DNA of 64,000 nucleotides from Candidatus Roizmanbacteria bacterium UBA1450 (GTDB taxonomy: Bacteria > Patescibacteriota > Microgenomatia > UBA1406 > GWC2-37-13). Where the stretch lies: assembly GCA_002329205.1 (NCBI GenBank), contig DCTC01000002.1, positions 1 through 64,000 of the forward strand, in the 5' to 3' direction. Every line of letters begins with the position of its first letter. Positions within the stretch are counted from its first letter, which is position 1. Under the pieces are notes generated by a model. It was not told the DNA's origin. It made no database searches and saw nothing but the letters and a program-made list of their open reading frames with translations. The translations under genes were made by a program, and so were the position numbers. Shown piece by piece: positions 24,703 through 31,989 of the stretch.

Positions 24703-25428
24703 TTATCCTTCTGTATTTCTTTTCGCCTTCTCAGCCCAGTAGTTGTTGACCCTCAGCAAACTGTCAAAAGTCCCGGCGTCTTCCCAGATTCCTTTGATGG
24801 TTGATACTTTCAGCTCTTCTTTTTCAAGATATTGATTGATGACATCCGGTATTTCTATCTCACCGCGTGCTGATGGCTGGACGTTTTTGGCAAACTGTGA
24901 AGCCCGGTTGTCAAGTATGTAGAGACCGACCATGGCAAAGTTGCTTTGCGGCTGTTCGGGTTTTTCTACTATAGAGATAACGTTATTATCTTTATCAAAT
25001 TCGATTACGCCATATCGCTGCGGATCATGTACCTCTTTCGCAAAGACGTGACCGCCGCCTTGGAAGTTCTGTACTATTGAAGAAAAATCCTCATCGAATA
25101 TGTTATCTCCCAGTATCATAGTGACATTATCATTGCCTATGAAGTGTTCCCCGACTATAAAGGCATCTGCAAGTCCGCGGGGTTCCTCCTGAATTTCGTA
25201 TGTAAAGCGTACTCCGAACTCCTTTCCACTCCCAAGCAAATTGAGAAAATGACCTGCATATTCAGGTGCAATAATGATCAAAATATCTTTAATACCCGAA
25301 CGAATTAATGTCTCTATCGGATAATAGATCATCGGTTTATTGTATACAGGGAGAAGCTGCTTTGAAGTAATTTTTGTAAGCGGCCTTAGTCTCGTCGCGC
25401 GGCCACCTGCGAGAATAATACCTTTCAT
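24703..25428 (-). CDS. rmlA: Glucose-1-phosphate thymidylyltransferase (short form)
   Basis: 241 residues of a nucleotidyltransferase with the signature GGRATRLRPLT, KQLLPVYNKPMI, and the metal-binding GDNIF, followed by VIEFDKDNNVISIVEKP and GIWEDAGTFDSLL. It makes dTDP-glucose from dTTP and glucose-1-phosphate, the first step to dTDP-rhamnose and other deoxysugars for surface glycans. At about 240 residues it is the short RmlA type without the C-terminal extension (E. coli RmlA is 293). No rmlBCD genes lie next to it here, but the glycosyltransferase locus from 38 kb on may use its product. Confidence 0.9.
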   Translation of the reverse strand: MKGIILAGGRATRLRPLTKITSKQLLPVYNKPMIYYPIETLIRSGIKDILIIIAPEYAGHFLNLLGSGKEFGVRFTYEIQEEPRGLADAFIVGEHFIGNDNVTMILGDNIFDEDFSSIVQNFQGGGHVFAKEVHDPQRYGVIEFDKDNNVISIVEKPEQPQSNFAMVGLYILDNRASQFAKNVQPSARGEIEIPDVINQYLEKEELKVSTIKGIWEDAGTFDSLLRVNNYWAEKAKRNTEG

Positions 25429-25509
25429 AAAATCGTGTAACGTATAATGTGTTTTGTGTAGCGTGTACTATGCAGGCTCGATACGCCTCTCATGATAACG
25501 CTATACCGT
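25429..25509. other. Spacer with degenerate GTGTA/CGTTACACG words
   Basis: The 81-bp gap between rmlA and the next gene repeats short words (GTGTAACGT, GTGTTTTGTGTAGCGTGTA). On the minus strand TATACG lies 12 nt before the rmlA ATG and may be its -10. The wording resembles the spacer at 34.6-34.7 kb. Confidence 0.4.
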
Positions 25510-25788
25510 TTACGGCATGATAAGTATTTTTATGAGAAATAATACCGTAAAGCCAATGAGGACATATTCTAACACAACTTTCAGATGAAGCGTGTTTTCG
25601 ATGATGTGATGATATATCCCCCAGATGATATAAAACGAAACGAAAGCGAGTAAAATAATAAACTCCAACAGCCTTTCACCGCGGAAAATACTTAATGCTA
25701 AAATAAAAAAAACACAGACTGTCATAAAAAGCAGATAATCGAATGGGTGCTTTTTGAATTCTTTTTTTATTTGTTTAATAAGGTGCAT
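25510..25788 (-). CDS. Hypothetical three-helix membrane protein
   Basis: 92 residues with a basic cytoplasmic N terminus and three predicted transmembrane helices (about 18-35, 39-60 and 70-91). The last helix ends almost at the C terminus. It has no recognised family. It lies 3 bp downstream of the CAP-domain gene and is probably the last gene of a VanZ-like/CAP/three-helix operon. No individual promoter is visible. Confidence 0.6.
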   Translation of the reverse strand: MHLIKQIKKEFKKHPFDYLLFMTVCVFFILALSIFRGERLLEFIILLAFVSFYIIWGIYHHIIENTLHLKVVLEYVLIGFTVLFLIKILIMP

Positions 25789-25791
25789 AGC

Positions 25792-26694
25792 TTAAAGAAC
25801 TGAACCTTTGATAATGAATATAGTTCCGATTGTTATTGAACTCAAAAACAGGATATGGATTAAGTTTTTTCCTTTAATATGTATGAGATTGAGTTTGGCC
25901 GCAAAGTAAAAATCGAGTGCAAGCGCCATAACAAGCAGTGAGAAGAAAACAATATTAATATTGAAGAAGACATTGTAGAACGGTGCTGTTGCTTGTTCTT
26001 CGGAAAGGACAGAAGACGAAGGAATCATCTGTTTTGCTGGCTCTGACTGTCCTTCATCGACCGCAATCTGGGCTTCTTTTTGAGGATCAGGTTGGTCAGC
26101 CGTCGGCTGTTCGGCGACGGCATATAAAGGTTTCCCAAACATTTGGACTACAAGGGTAGTCTCCTCACCATTGAGCACACCGTTGACCACTGCAAAACCG
26201 ACATCGGTATACTCTTTTCTCATAATATTTTCACGATGTGTCGGTGAATCCATCCAGGCTGCTACGACACCATCACTAAAAAGAAAGTTCTTTGCGAGAT
26301 TCTCTCCTGCAAATTCATATTGGTATCCTGAACTCAGTATAAACTCCCAAGGAGTTTCTCCTGATGGTCCATAATGTGACCAATAATTTTTTTCAAACAT
26401 ATTGTCTGCTTTTTTTTGGGCAGCTTGTGCAAGTTTTTCATTGTACTGAAGGGACTGCAAACCTTCTTTTGAACGTTCATGATTAGTAAGCTCGAGCAGT
26501 TTTTGCGGGGTAATATCCGTTGCATAGCCGAGTATCGAGCCTGCTGACTGCTCCATATGTGAAATTCCGGCTGTCAACAAAAGCGCAAAGGCTAAATATA
26601 TCGTGAGAAAATCATGATGGATAAGCTTCGATTTGAAGTTATTTGTATGTCTTGGGATGAAAAAATGATGGACAGAATCTATAAGGTGCTTCAT
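25792..26694 (-). CDS. CAP (SCP/PR-1)-domain membrane protein
   Basis: 300 residues. A signal-anchor helix lies at about 30-46, then a CAP domain (about 60-195) with LTNHERSKEGLQSLQYNEKL, WSHYGPSG, GENLAKNF, SPTHRENIM and DVGFAVV, including the conserved His and Glu residues of the CAP cavity. A Pro/Gln/Glu-rich linker (195-235) follows and two C-terminal helices end the protein. Bacterial CAP proteins are extracellular, with roles in sporulation, adhesion or cell-wall binding; a defined activity is not known. The start overlaps the stop of the VanZ-like gene by 4 bp. Confidence 0.9.
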   Translation of the reverse strand: MKHLIDSVHHFFIPRHTNNFKSKLIHHDFLTIYLAFALLLTAGISHMEQSAGSILGYATDITPQKLLELTNHERSKEGLQSLQYNEKLAQAAQKKADNMFEKNYWSHYGPSGETPWEFILSSGYQYEFAGENLAKNFLFSDGVVAAWMDSPTHRENIMRKEYTDVGFAVVNGVLNGEETTLVVQMFGKPLYAVAEQPTADQPDPQKEAQIAVDEGQSEPAKQMIPSSSVLSEEQATAPFYNVFFNINIVFFSLLVMALALDFYFAAKLNLIHIKGKNLIHILFLSSITIGTIFIIKGSVL

Positions 26695-27083
26695 AAAAAG
26701 AATTTTAATTTATCCAGATAATTTTTAGTATACTGAAAAGACAAAAAAATGCCAATACTATCAATAACGATATCTCTCCCGGAACCATTTCTTGTGGGTA
26801 CAAATGTCTGGTGCACTTCATCCGAAACAGCATATAAAAACGTAATGGCTATTGCCAGTAAATAAATCCTTCTCATATTCTTCCGATCCAGGGAATTGTA
26901 CAACGCTCTGAACACGAAGAAATACAGTATCGCATACTCAATGATATGAAGTGATTTGAACACAACAAAATTGATAGTATAGACTTCGGAGATACTTACG
27001 CGCTGTCGCGACGAAAGGTAAAAGATGAACATCATAAGAGCAAGTGGAGGTCCCCAATACCAGATGAGTTTACGTATATTCAT
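26691..27083 (-). CDS. VanZ-like family membrane protein
   Basis: 130 residues with four predicted helices and VanZ-family signatures: FYLSSR near the first loop, KSLHIIEYAILYFFVFRAL, and YAVSDEVHQTFVPTRNGSGRDIVIDSIG. The family includes VanZ, which gives low-level teicoplanin resistance in enterococci, but most members are uncharacterised envelope proteins. The acidic/His residues of SDEVHQ and the RDxxxD segment are conserved, which suggests an enzymatic or ion-binding site in the membrane. It starts 1 bp after the lamin-tail gene and overlaps the CAP gene, so all probably form one operon. Confidence 0.88.
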   Translation of the reverse strand: MNIRKLIWYWGPPLALMMFIFYLSSRQRVSISEVYTINFVVFKSLHIIEYAILYFFVFRALYNSLDRKNMRRIYLLAIAITFLYAVSDEVHQTFVPTRNGSGRDIVIDSIGIFLSFQYTKNYLDKLKFFL

Positions 27084-27084
27084 A

Positions 27085-28326
27085 TCATGAAAATAATCCT
27101 TTCAATTTCATTTTAACAGTTAGCGACAGAATTGAAAGAAGAGAATATGATTGTGCAATAAATTCATGTGATGTATGTGTCTGATCTTCTTTCGGCGATC
27201 CGTTTGGCGGGTGATATGAGGTCAGTTGAGAGGCTTTTTTTTTCTCATAGACCGGAGGTGTTACCATGATGGTGTATTTTAAATGTTTTGAATAAGAAGA
27301 AGATGGATCTGGTATGTTCTGAATAGATTGTACGGTAGGTGTAATAATCTGTTTCGTTGTGGCCGGATTGTTGAAGTCGGAATTTGTTGATATGTTTTCC
27401 GCTTTGCATTGATTATTGGCAGCACCTTTTGAAGGAAATTGTAAACAAAAGTATTGGCTGCGTATACTATTCCAGCCTAAACTCATTCCCTTTTCTGATT
27501 TTTCATATTCGATTACATCAATAATCTGCATATTCGAATTGAGAAGTCTGACAGCATCTTCGCTGTTATTGAATATGCTGTTGGAAAGCTCATACACACG
27601 GTATCCTTTTGCCGGTATTCTAATGGAAAATTTTTTTGGATTTGAACCGCCGTCTTCGATATCATCAATATACCAATCGGTAAGAACAATCTCTTTATCG
27701 GTATCATTGTAGAGTTCAATCCATTCCTTTTCTCCGTCTGTCGGTGCAACCATTATTTCAGAAAGATATACATTAGATATTTCTGGCGGGAAGGTAGCGG
27801 TTGGTGTGGGTTCAGGTGAAAGCCTGGGGGTGATTCCCGGAGAGGGAGTAGGAGCAGTGGATGGTAAAAGAAGACAGCTTTCATGTGAAGTATTCCATTC
27901 TCCCAATGTCTGTGAGCCTGTCGTCCAATCACCGATTCCGTCAGGATCTCTCATATACGAGATGTCCTCTCCGGGACTTTTACTATATGTATATTCATCT
28001 ATCAGCACTGCATCAGGCTCTATCGGAGTGGCGATTGCATTAAAGAGTCTTATGCGATCTGATGAGGCTTTGTTGAGATTGAAATTTCCCGAGAATACCA
28101 TACACGATTGAGCGGGCAATATCATGTCATTGGGTACCGTAAAATAAGTACTTCCTCCGTCATCATCAATATGCCATCCGGAAAGATCTACGGCAATAGA
28201 TCCGCTATTTGTGATCTCGACTTTTTGTTCAGGCTCAATCATAAATTCATTTATGGCGATACTGCCAACTGGCTGAGAGGCATGTATTTCGAACGGAAGA
28301 ATCAAGAAAATAAGGAGGAGTACCAT
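27085..28326 (-). CDS. Secreted protein with two lamin-tail domains
   Basis: 413 residues. A signal peptide (MVLLLIFLILPFEIHA) is followed by a first lamin tail domain (LTD, about 20-145; INEFMIEP, VDLSGWHIDDDGG), a Pro/Thr/Ser-rich linker, and a second LTD (about 185-285; LSEIMVAPTDGEKEWIELYN, LTDWYIDDI). A disordered tail and a hydrophobic C-terminal segment LLSILSLTVKMKLKGLF follow. Bacterial LTDs are Ig-like beta sandwiches found in secreted nucleases and surface proteins. No enzyme domain is seen here, so a structural role is likely. The ATG at 28326 is preferred to one 36 nt upstream because TATACT (28333-28338) lies between them. Confidence 0.85.
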   Translation of the reverse strand: MVLLLIFLILPFEIHASQPVGSIAINEFMIEPEQKVEITNSGSIAVDLSGWHIDDDGGSTYFTVPNDMILPAQSCMVFSGNFNLNKASSDRIRLFNAIATPIEPDAVLIDEYTYSKSPGEDISYMRDPDGIGDWTTGSQTLGEWNTSHESCLLLPSTAPTPSPGITPRLSPEPTPTATFPPEISNVYLSEIMVAPTDGEKEWIELYNDTDKEIVLTDWYIDDIEDGGSNPKKFSIRIPAKGYRVYELSNSIFNNSEDAVRLLNSNMQIIDVIEYEKSEKGMSLGWNSIRSQYFCLQFPSKGAANNQCKAENISTNSDFNNPATTKQIITPTVQSIQNIPDPSSSYSKHLKYTIMVTPPVYEKKKASQLTSYHPPNGSPKEDQTHTSHEFIAQSYSLLSILSLTVKMKLKGLFS

Positions 28327-28332
28327 TATATA

Positions 28333-28338
28333 AGTATA
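28333..28338 (-). promoter_or_regulatory. -10 box TATACT, leaderless start of LTD gene
   Basis: TATACT on the minus strand ends 6 nt before the ATG at 28326 (the gap is TATATA). Confidence 0.65.
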
Positions 28339-28362
28339 TACAATGGTATAACAAAAAATCAA

Positions 28363-29595
28363 TCATTCAAATACACCGTAGGGTCCTGATAGTGAGTAAT
28401 AGTCAGAAACTTTTTTATCGGGTCCGTAAATGGGATCATTCATAATATAGTCCGACCCATCCACTTTTTTCAGTACCACATAATGACTTGATCCCCGGAC
28501 TCCGGCGATGACCGGGACACCTTTATCCAAATATTCAGAGATTTGACCAGATGATATATTGCGATAGCTTTTCCCGTTTGGCCATGATCCATTAAAGTTT
28601 GAAGGTATATACATATAGGCAGTACCCGGCACAAAGTATTTTGGATTAGATGAAAGTTCTAAAGGGGTAAATCCACCGACGCCGTCATGTCTCATAACCA
28701 TAGCAATACTTGTGATAAAACAGCCGACATCAAGAACAGTTTCACTGGAGGAGCCCATAAGCGCTCCGGCCCATCGCTCATCTCGTTGTGACAGATACCA
28801 TCCTCCTTCACCAGTTCCAAGACCGTCAGCACTTATGACTCCCGCACCGGTTATGCGAACAAAGCTTTTGAATGCTGCAATCTGCCTTCGGGCTTCTTCA
28901 AGCAGAGAGCTATATTTAGCTTCATCATTCTGTGTTGCCGTAAGAAGGATCCTTTTTTCATCTTGCTGTCTGCTCATTTCCTGTTTTTGTGTATCGAGGG
29001 TTTGCTTCAAAGAAGCAAGCTGTTCAGCTTTTTTTTCACGAAGATCTTTTTGTTCTTCAAAGTTGCTTTTCGCTTCCTGCACTTGAAGAAGAGCTTTTTG
29101 ATTCCTGTCACGTGCAAGCTGATAGTACTTGAGTCTGTTTACCAGTTTGGATACATTGGTACTATCAAGCAAAATATCCAAAGTTGTTGCTGATCTGTTT
29201 TTGTATCCGGCAACGATCCTCTGAAGTAAAGTTTCAGAAAGCTGATCGAGAGATGAGTCCAGATTTGTAATCCGGGTTCCGAGTACATCGATTTCTTTTT
29301 CAGTTTCCGTAATCTTTGCTTCCGTCTGATTAATTCTTAATTCAGCAATATATAGTTGGGTATCCATATATTCAATTTGTGCGGAAAGTGTATTCTTTTG
29401 GGATCTGACTTCGCTCAGTTTCTGCTCATACTCCTCAATTTTCTTTTGGAGTTCGGATCTCCGTTGATCCTGGCTTTGACCTTCTGTTGGTGTTGGCGTA
29501 ACAGTTGTATCCTGGGCTTGAATATGAGTTATCGGGACAGTAAATACTGCCGTGATAAGGAGAAGAAAACCGGTGAAAATTACAAAATGTTTCAT
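28363..29595 (-). CDS. Coiled-coil protein with C39-like peptidase domain, putative FtsEX-controlled cell-wall hydrolase
   Basis: 410 residues. A signal peptide (MKHFVIFTGFLLLITAVF) leads to a long coiled coil (about 35-245, rich in KKIEEYEQKLSEVRSQ-type heptads) of the EnvC/PcsB/CwlO pattern. A C-terminal C39-like cysteine peptidase domain follows (about 260-410): Cys292 in DVGCFITSIAMV, His371 in SSHYVVLKK and Asp387 in MNDPIYG. FtsX-bound coiled-coil proteins in other bacteria end in LytM, CHAP or NlpC domains; a C39-like domain would be a different catalytic unit. It is 61 bp downstream of ftsX. The ATG at 29595 is chosen because a TACAAT box lies 10 nt before it. Confidence 0.85.
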   Translation of the reverse strand: MKHFVIFTGFLLLITAVFTVPITHIQAQDTTVTPTPTEGQSQDQRRSELQKKIEEYEQKLSEVRSQKNTLSAQIEYMDTQLYIAELRINQTEAKITETEKEIDVLGTRITNLDSSLDQLSETLLQRIVAGYKNRSATTLDILLDSTNVSKLVNRLKYYQLARDRNQKALLQVQEAKSNFEEQKDLREKKAEQLASLKQTLDTQKQEMSRQQDEKRILLTATQNDEAKYSSLLEEARRQIAAFKSFVRITGAGVISADGLGTGEGGWYLSQRDERWAGALMGSSSETVLDVGCFITSIAMVMRHDGVGGFTPLELSSNPKYFVPGTAYMYIPSNFNGSWPNGKSYRNISSGQISEYLDKGVPVIAGVRGSSHYVVLKKVDGSDYIMNDPIYGPDKKVSDYYSLSGPYGVFE

Positions 29596-29605
29596 GAAAT
29601 AGCTC

Positions 29606-29641
29606 ATTGTAACCGATACTAAGCTCAGAGCGCAAGCTTAG
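29606..29641 (-). promoter_or_regulatory. Promoter of hydrolase gene with overlapping dyad
   Basis: TACAAT (29611-29606) ends 10 nt before the ATG at 29595. Just upstream, CTAAGCT (29619-29625) and AGCTTAG (29635-29641) are a perfect 7-bp inverted repeat with 9 nt between the arms, where the -35 region would be. It could be an operator or an ftsX 3' hairpin; there is no U-tract, so it is not a terminator. Confidence 0.5.
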
Positions 29642-29656
29642 TTAAGTTCGGGAATA

Positions 29657-30547
29657 TTAAAGATATCTATTGGTTGCAGTAAAGCTCGAGATGAGGGTAA
29701 TAAAGAGACTGAATATCGCCGTAACAGACAATGTCAGAATCGCGAATGTCAGATTGAACGGCCACACCTGAAGGGGTAATCCGAACAGTGACATACTGAG
29801 ATTCCCGAGATCAGCAAAATAATCCTTGAGAAATGCATTTAGTAAAATCAGAACGCCTATCAAGACGATATTTGCCAGAGATGTAGCTAAAAATCCTAAA
29901 AATACACTTTCACCAATAAACGGTTTTCGTATATACATGTTTGTTGCACCAAGCAGTTTCAAAATACTTATTTCTTCACGTTTCAATGCAATTTTGAACG
30001 ACAGCGTTGTGGTCAACACAATAATTGACATAAACATGAGATAGCTAAAGAAAAGAAATGTGACTTTTCGTACATTTGAGGTGATATTCAGCAGGTTGTT
30101 AATGATATCTTTCTGGAATTGTACTTCATCAACACCCGGTTGATTGCTCAAAAGGTCAGCCAGTTCTGGTAAATATTCCGGCTGCTTTGCATCTATTTCC
30201 AGTGATGCAGGAAGGATTTCGGGTGATGTCATCTCCACAAGTAACGGATCATTTTGGGTAAACTCTTTATAGATTTCAAACGCCTTATCTTTGGAAACAT
30301 AGGTGATGTCAGCAATTTTACCCGTAGCTTCCAATTGATCTCGAACAGCAAAGATTTGTTCCTCTTCTGCCTTGACTTGAAAATACACAATAATACGAGG
30401 GCGCGTCTCAACGTAATCAAGCAAACCTTGGAGAAAAGTCAGTGAAATAAATAATAAACCGGAAAGAAGCAGTGTGAAAAACAACACGGAAAGTGCGGCA
30501 AAGGTCTGATAAGGGGTTCTTCGCAATGAGGTCAGTATTTCATTCAT
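29657..30547 (-). CDS. ftsX: Cell division protein FtsX
   Basis: 296 residues, with four transmembrane helices (about 20-45, 170-195, 222-245, 263-290) and a large extracytoplasmic domain between helices 1 and 2 (about 46-165). FtsX-type motifs are RRTPYQTFAALSVLFFTLLLSG and LKREEISILKLLGATNMYIRKPF. With FtsE it forms a type VII ABC transporter that does not pump but transmits ATP-driven movement to periplasmic murein hydrolases. The start overlaps the ftsE stop by 4 bp. The putative client hydrolase follows directly. Confidence 0.95.
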   Translation of the reverse strand: MNEILTSLRRTPYQTFAALSVLFFTLLLSGLLFISLTFLQGLLDYVETRPRIIVYFQVKAEEEQIFAVRDQLEATGKIADITYVSKDKAFEIYKEFTQNDPLLVEMTSPEILPASLEIDAKQPEYLPELADLLSNQPGVDEVQFQKDIINNLLNITSNVRKVTFLFFSYLMFMSIIVLTTTLSFKIALKREEISILKLLGATNMYIRKPFIGESVFLGFLATSLANIVLIGVLILLNAFLKDYFADLGNLSMSLFGLPLQVWPFNLTFAILTLSVTAIFSLFITLISSFTATNRYL

Positions 30548-31221
30548 AGCTCATATCCTCCTTTCTTTTTATCTTTCACAAGTTTGCCGTTTTTGAGAAT
30601 AATAACACGGCGTTTCATGCTGTTTACGATATCTGTATTGTGTGTTGCAAAAAGAATTGTTTTGGTTTTTTCCAATTCTTTGAAGATTTTCATAACTTCC
30701 CACGTAGTCTTCGGGTCAAGATTGCCGGTTGGTTCGTCTGCCAAAATGATTTTTCTATCTCCCACGACAGCACGGGCTATTGCCACGCGTTGCAGTTCGC
30801 CTGCCGAAAGCTGAGAGGGAAACTGATACATCTTGTCTGCTATTCCGGTAAGTTCCAAAGCCTCTTCCACCTGTTTTTTTGTTTCACCTTCATTGAAGCC
30901 TTTAATTCTCATACTCAATGCAACATTTTCATATACGTTATCATCAGGAAGTATCTTGAAATCCTGAAAGACGACTCCTATTCGTTGCCGGAGCTCGGCT
31001 ACCTGTTTGAATTTTTTAGGTGTAATTTCCATATCTTCAATGAGAATGCTTCCTTCAGTCAGCTGTATATCATTGAGAAGTAGTCGGAGGATGGTTGTTT
31101 TTCCTGCACCGGACGGGCCGACAAGATAAATAAATTCCTGATCTTCAACGTCAAATGAAACACTATCAAGAGCTATATTTCCAAGCGGGTATCTGACTGA
31201 AACGTTTTGAAAAGAAATCAT
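30544..31221 (-). CDS. ftsE: Cell division ATP-binding protein FtsE
   Basis: 225 residues. Walker A GPSGAGKTT (35-43), Q-loop VVFQDFKIL, ABC signature LSAGELQRVAIARA, Walker B IILADEPTGNLDP and H-loop FATHN are all intact. It is the cytoplasmic ATPase partner of FtsX, coordinating cell-wall cleavage with division. TATACT (31228-31233) ends 6 nt before the ATG, and TGGACA with an 18-bp spacer is a credible -35, so the operon ftsE-ftsX starts as a leaderless message. Confidence 0.96.
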   Translation of the reverse strand: MISFQNVSVRYPLGNIALDSVSFDVEDQEFIYLVGPSGAGKTTILRLLLNDIQLTEGSILIEDMEITPKKFKQVAELRQRIGVVFQDFKILPDDNVYENVALSMRIKGFNEGETKKQVEEALELTGIADKMYQFPSQLSAGELQRVAIARAVVGDRKIILADEPTGNLDPKTTWEVMKIFKELEKTKTILFATHNTDIVNSMKRRVIILKNGKLVKDKKKGGYEL

Positions 31222-31227
31222 TTTCTC

Positions 31228-31257
31228 AGTATAGCTTACGAGGCTTGAGAATGTCCA
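31228..31257 (-). promoter_or_regulatory. ftsEX promoter
   Basis: TGGACA (31257-31252), 18 bp, TATACT (31233-31228), then 6 nt to the ftsE ATG. One of the few leaderless promoters here with a clear -35 box. Confidence 0.7.
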
Positions 31258-31296
31258 GAAGTATTTGGGAAGTGAAGTAATTTGGCGTTATTGAGT

Positions 31297-31761
31297 TTAT
31301 TTTATAACCTCAATATATCCGACATCCATAAGCCAGCCAGCCTTTTCAGCGTCAAATGTCTTTCCCCAGACACGGACTTTTTTGCCCATAAATTCAGAAA
31401 GGTCGACAGTTGTAGAGGTGAGATAAACATTCTGGTCTTCACCTCCGGGTCTTTCGAGATGGAAGCTTCCTTCTCCTTCAAATCCACCTTCTCGAAGTGT
31501 TCCTTCGGCTGTATCCTTAAATGTCTCTTTATCAAGAATTCCGGCACTTGTTTTGGAGTCTCCGGATGTTTCATTAGATGAATCTGTACCTGTTTCTTTA
31601 GATGCTATTCCTTTTGAAGTTATCATATTCGAAACGTAACCCGTAAGACCTCCCAATACAATTGCTGAGACGACAACAATAGCAATAAATGGGACACTGA
31701 CAGAACTGACGACGTTTTTACCTTCAAAATTGTGAAGAATATGATTTTGTGAATTTCTCAT
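31297..31761 (-). CDS. Hypothetical membrane-anchored protein with OB-like C-terminal domain
   Basis: 154 residues: a cytoplasmic N terminus, one transmembrane helix at about 22-45 (VPFIAIVVVSAIVLGGLTGY), a Ser/Thr/Gly-rich spacer (50-75), and a C-terminal beta domain with SFHLERPGG, NVYLTSTTVDLSEFMGKKVRVWGKT and WLMDVGYIEVI. The VDLSEFMGKKVRVWG stretch resembles OB-fold strands seen in similar small surface proteins. No named family. TATCCT (31769-31774) ends 7 nt before the ATG. Lies between ftsE and prfB on the same strand but with its own promoter. Confidence 0.65.
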   Translation of the reverse strand: MRNSQNHILHNFEGKNVVSSVSVPFIAIVVVSAIVLGGLTGYVSNMITSKGIASKETGTDSSNETSGDSKTSAGILDKETFKDTAEGTLREGGFEGEGSFHLERPGGEDQNVYLTSTTVDLSEFMGKKVRVWGKTFDAEKAGWLMDVGYIEVIK

Positions 31762-31768
31762 AAGTCTT

Positions 31769-31774
31769 AGGATA
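31769..31774 (-). promoter_or_regulatory. -10-like TATCCT
   Basis: TATCCT on the minus strand ends 7 nt before the ATG at 31761. Confidence 0.45.
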
Positions 31775-31972
31775 GCATAGGATTGAGAATTTAGAAAGTA
31801 GTCTGATTTAAGAATGAAGAATTCTATCTTGTCATCACGAACTTGATTCGGGATCCAGAATTTTGTAACGTTATAATCGTTTGATACCTTGTTTTCTTAG
31901 GTACCAGAAATAAGGTATCTTCGCTCGAATTCCTATATAGAAATTTCTAAATCCTAAATTTAATTCTTAGGT
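31774..31972. repeat. Palindrome-rich spacer, possible miniature element
   Basis: The longest gene-free stretch of the window. It holds three dyads: AATTCT...AGAATT (31820-31862), enclosing a hairpin with the word GGATCCCGAA on the minus strand; ATACCTT...AAGGTAT (31884-31918) with the arms extended by AGAAA/TTTCT; and the palindrome TAGAAATTTCTA (31938-31949). AGGATT-type words at both ends (about 31778 and, inverted, about 31950) look like degenerate terminal inverted repeats. No ORF and no U-tract. Confidence 0.5.
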
Positions 31973-31989
31973 CATATATTGTCTCTACC

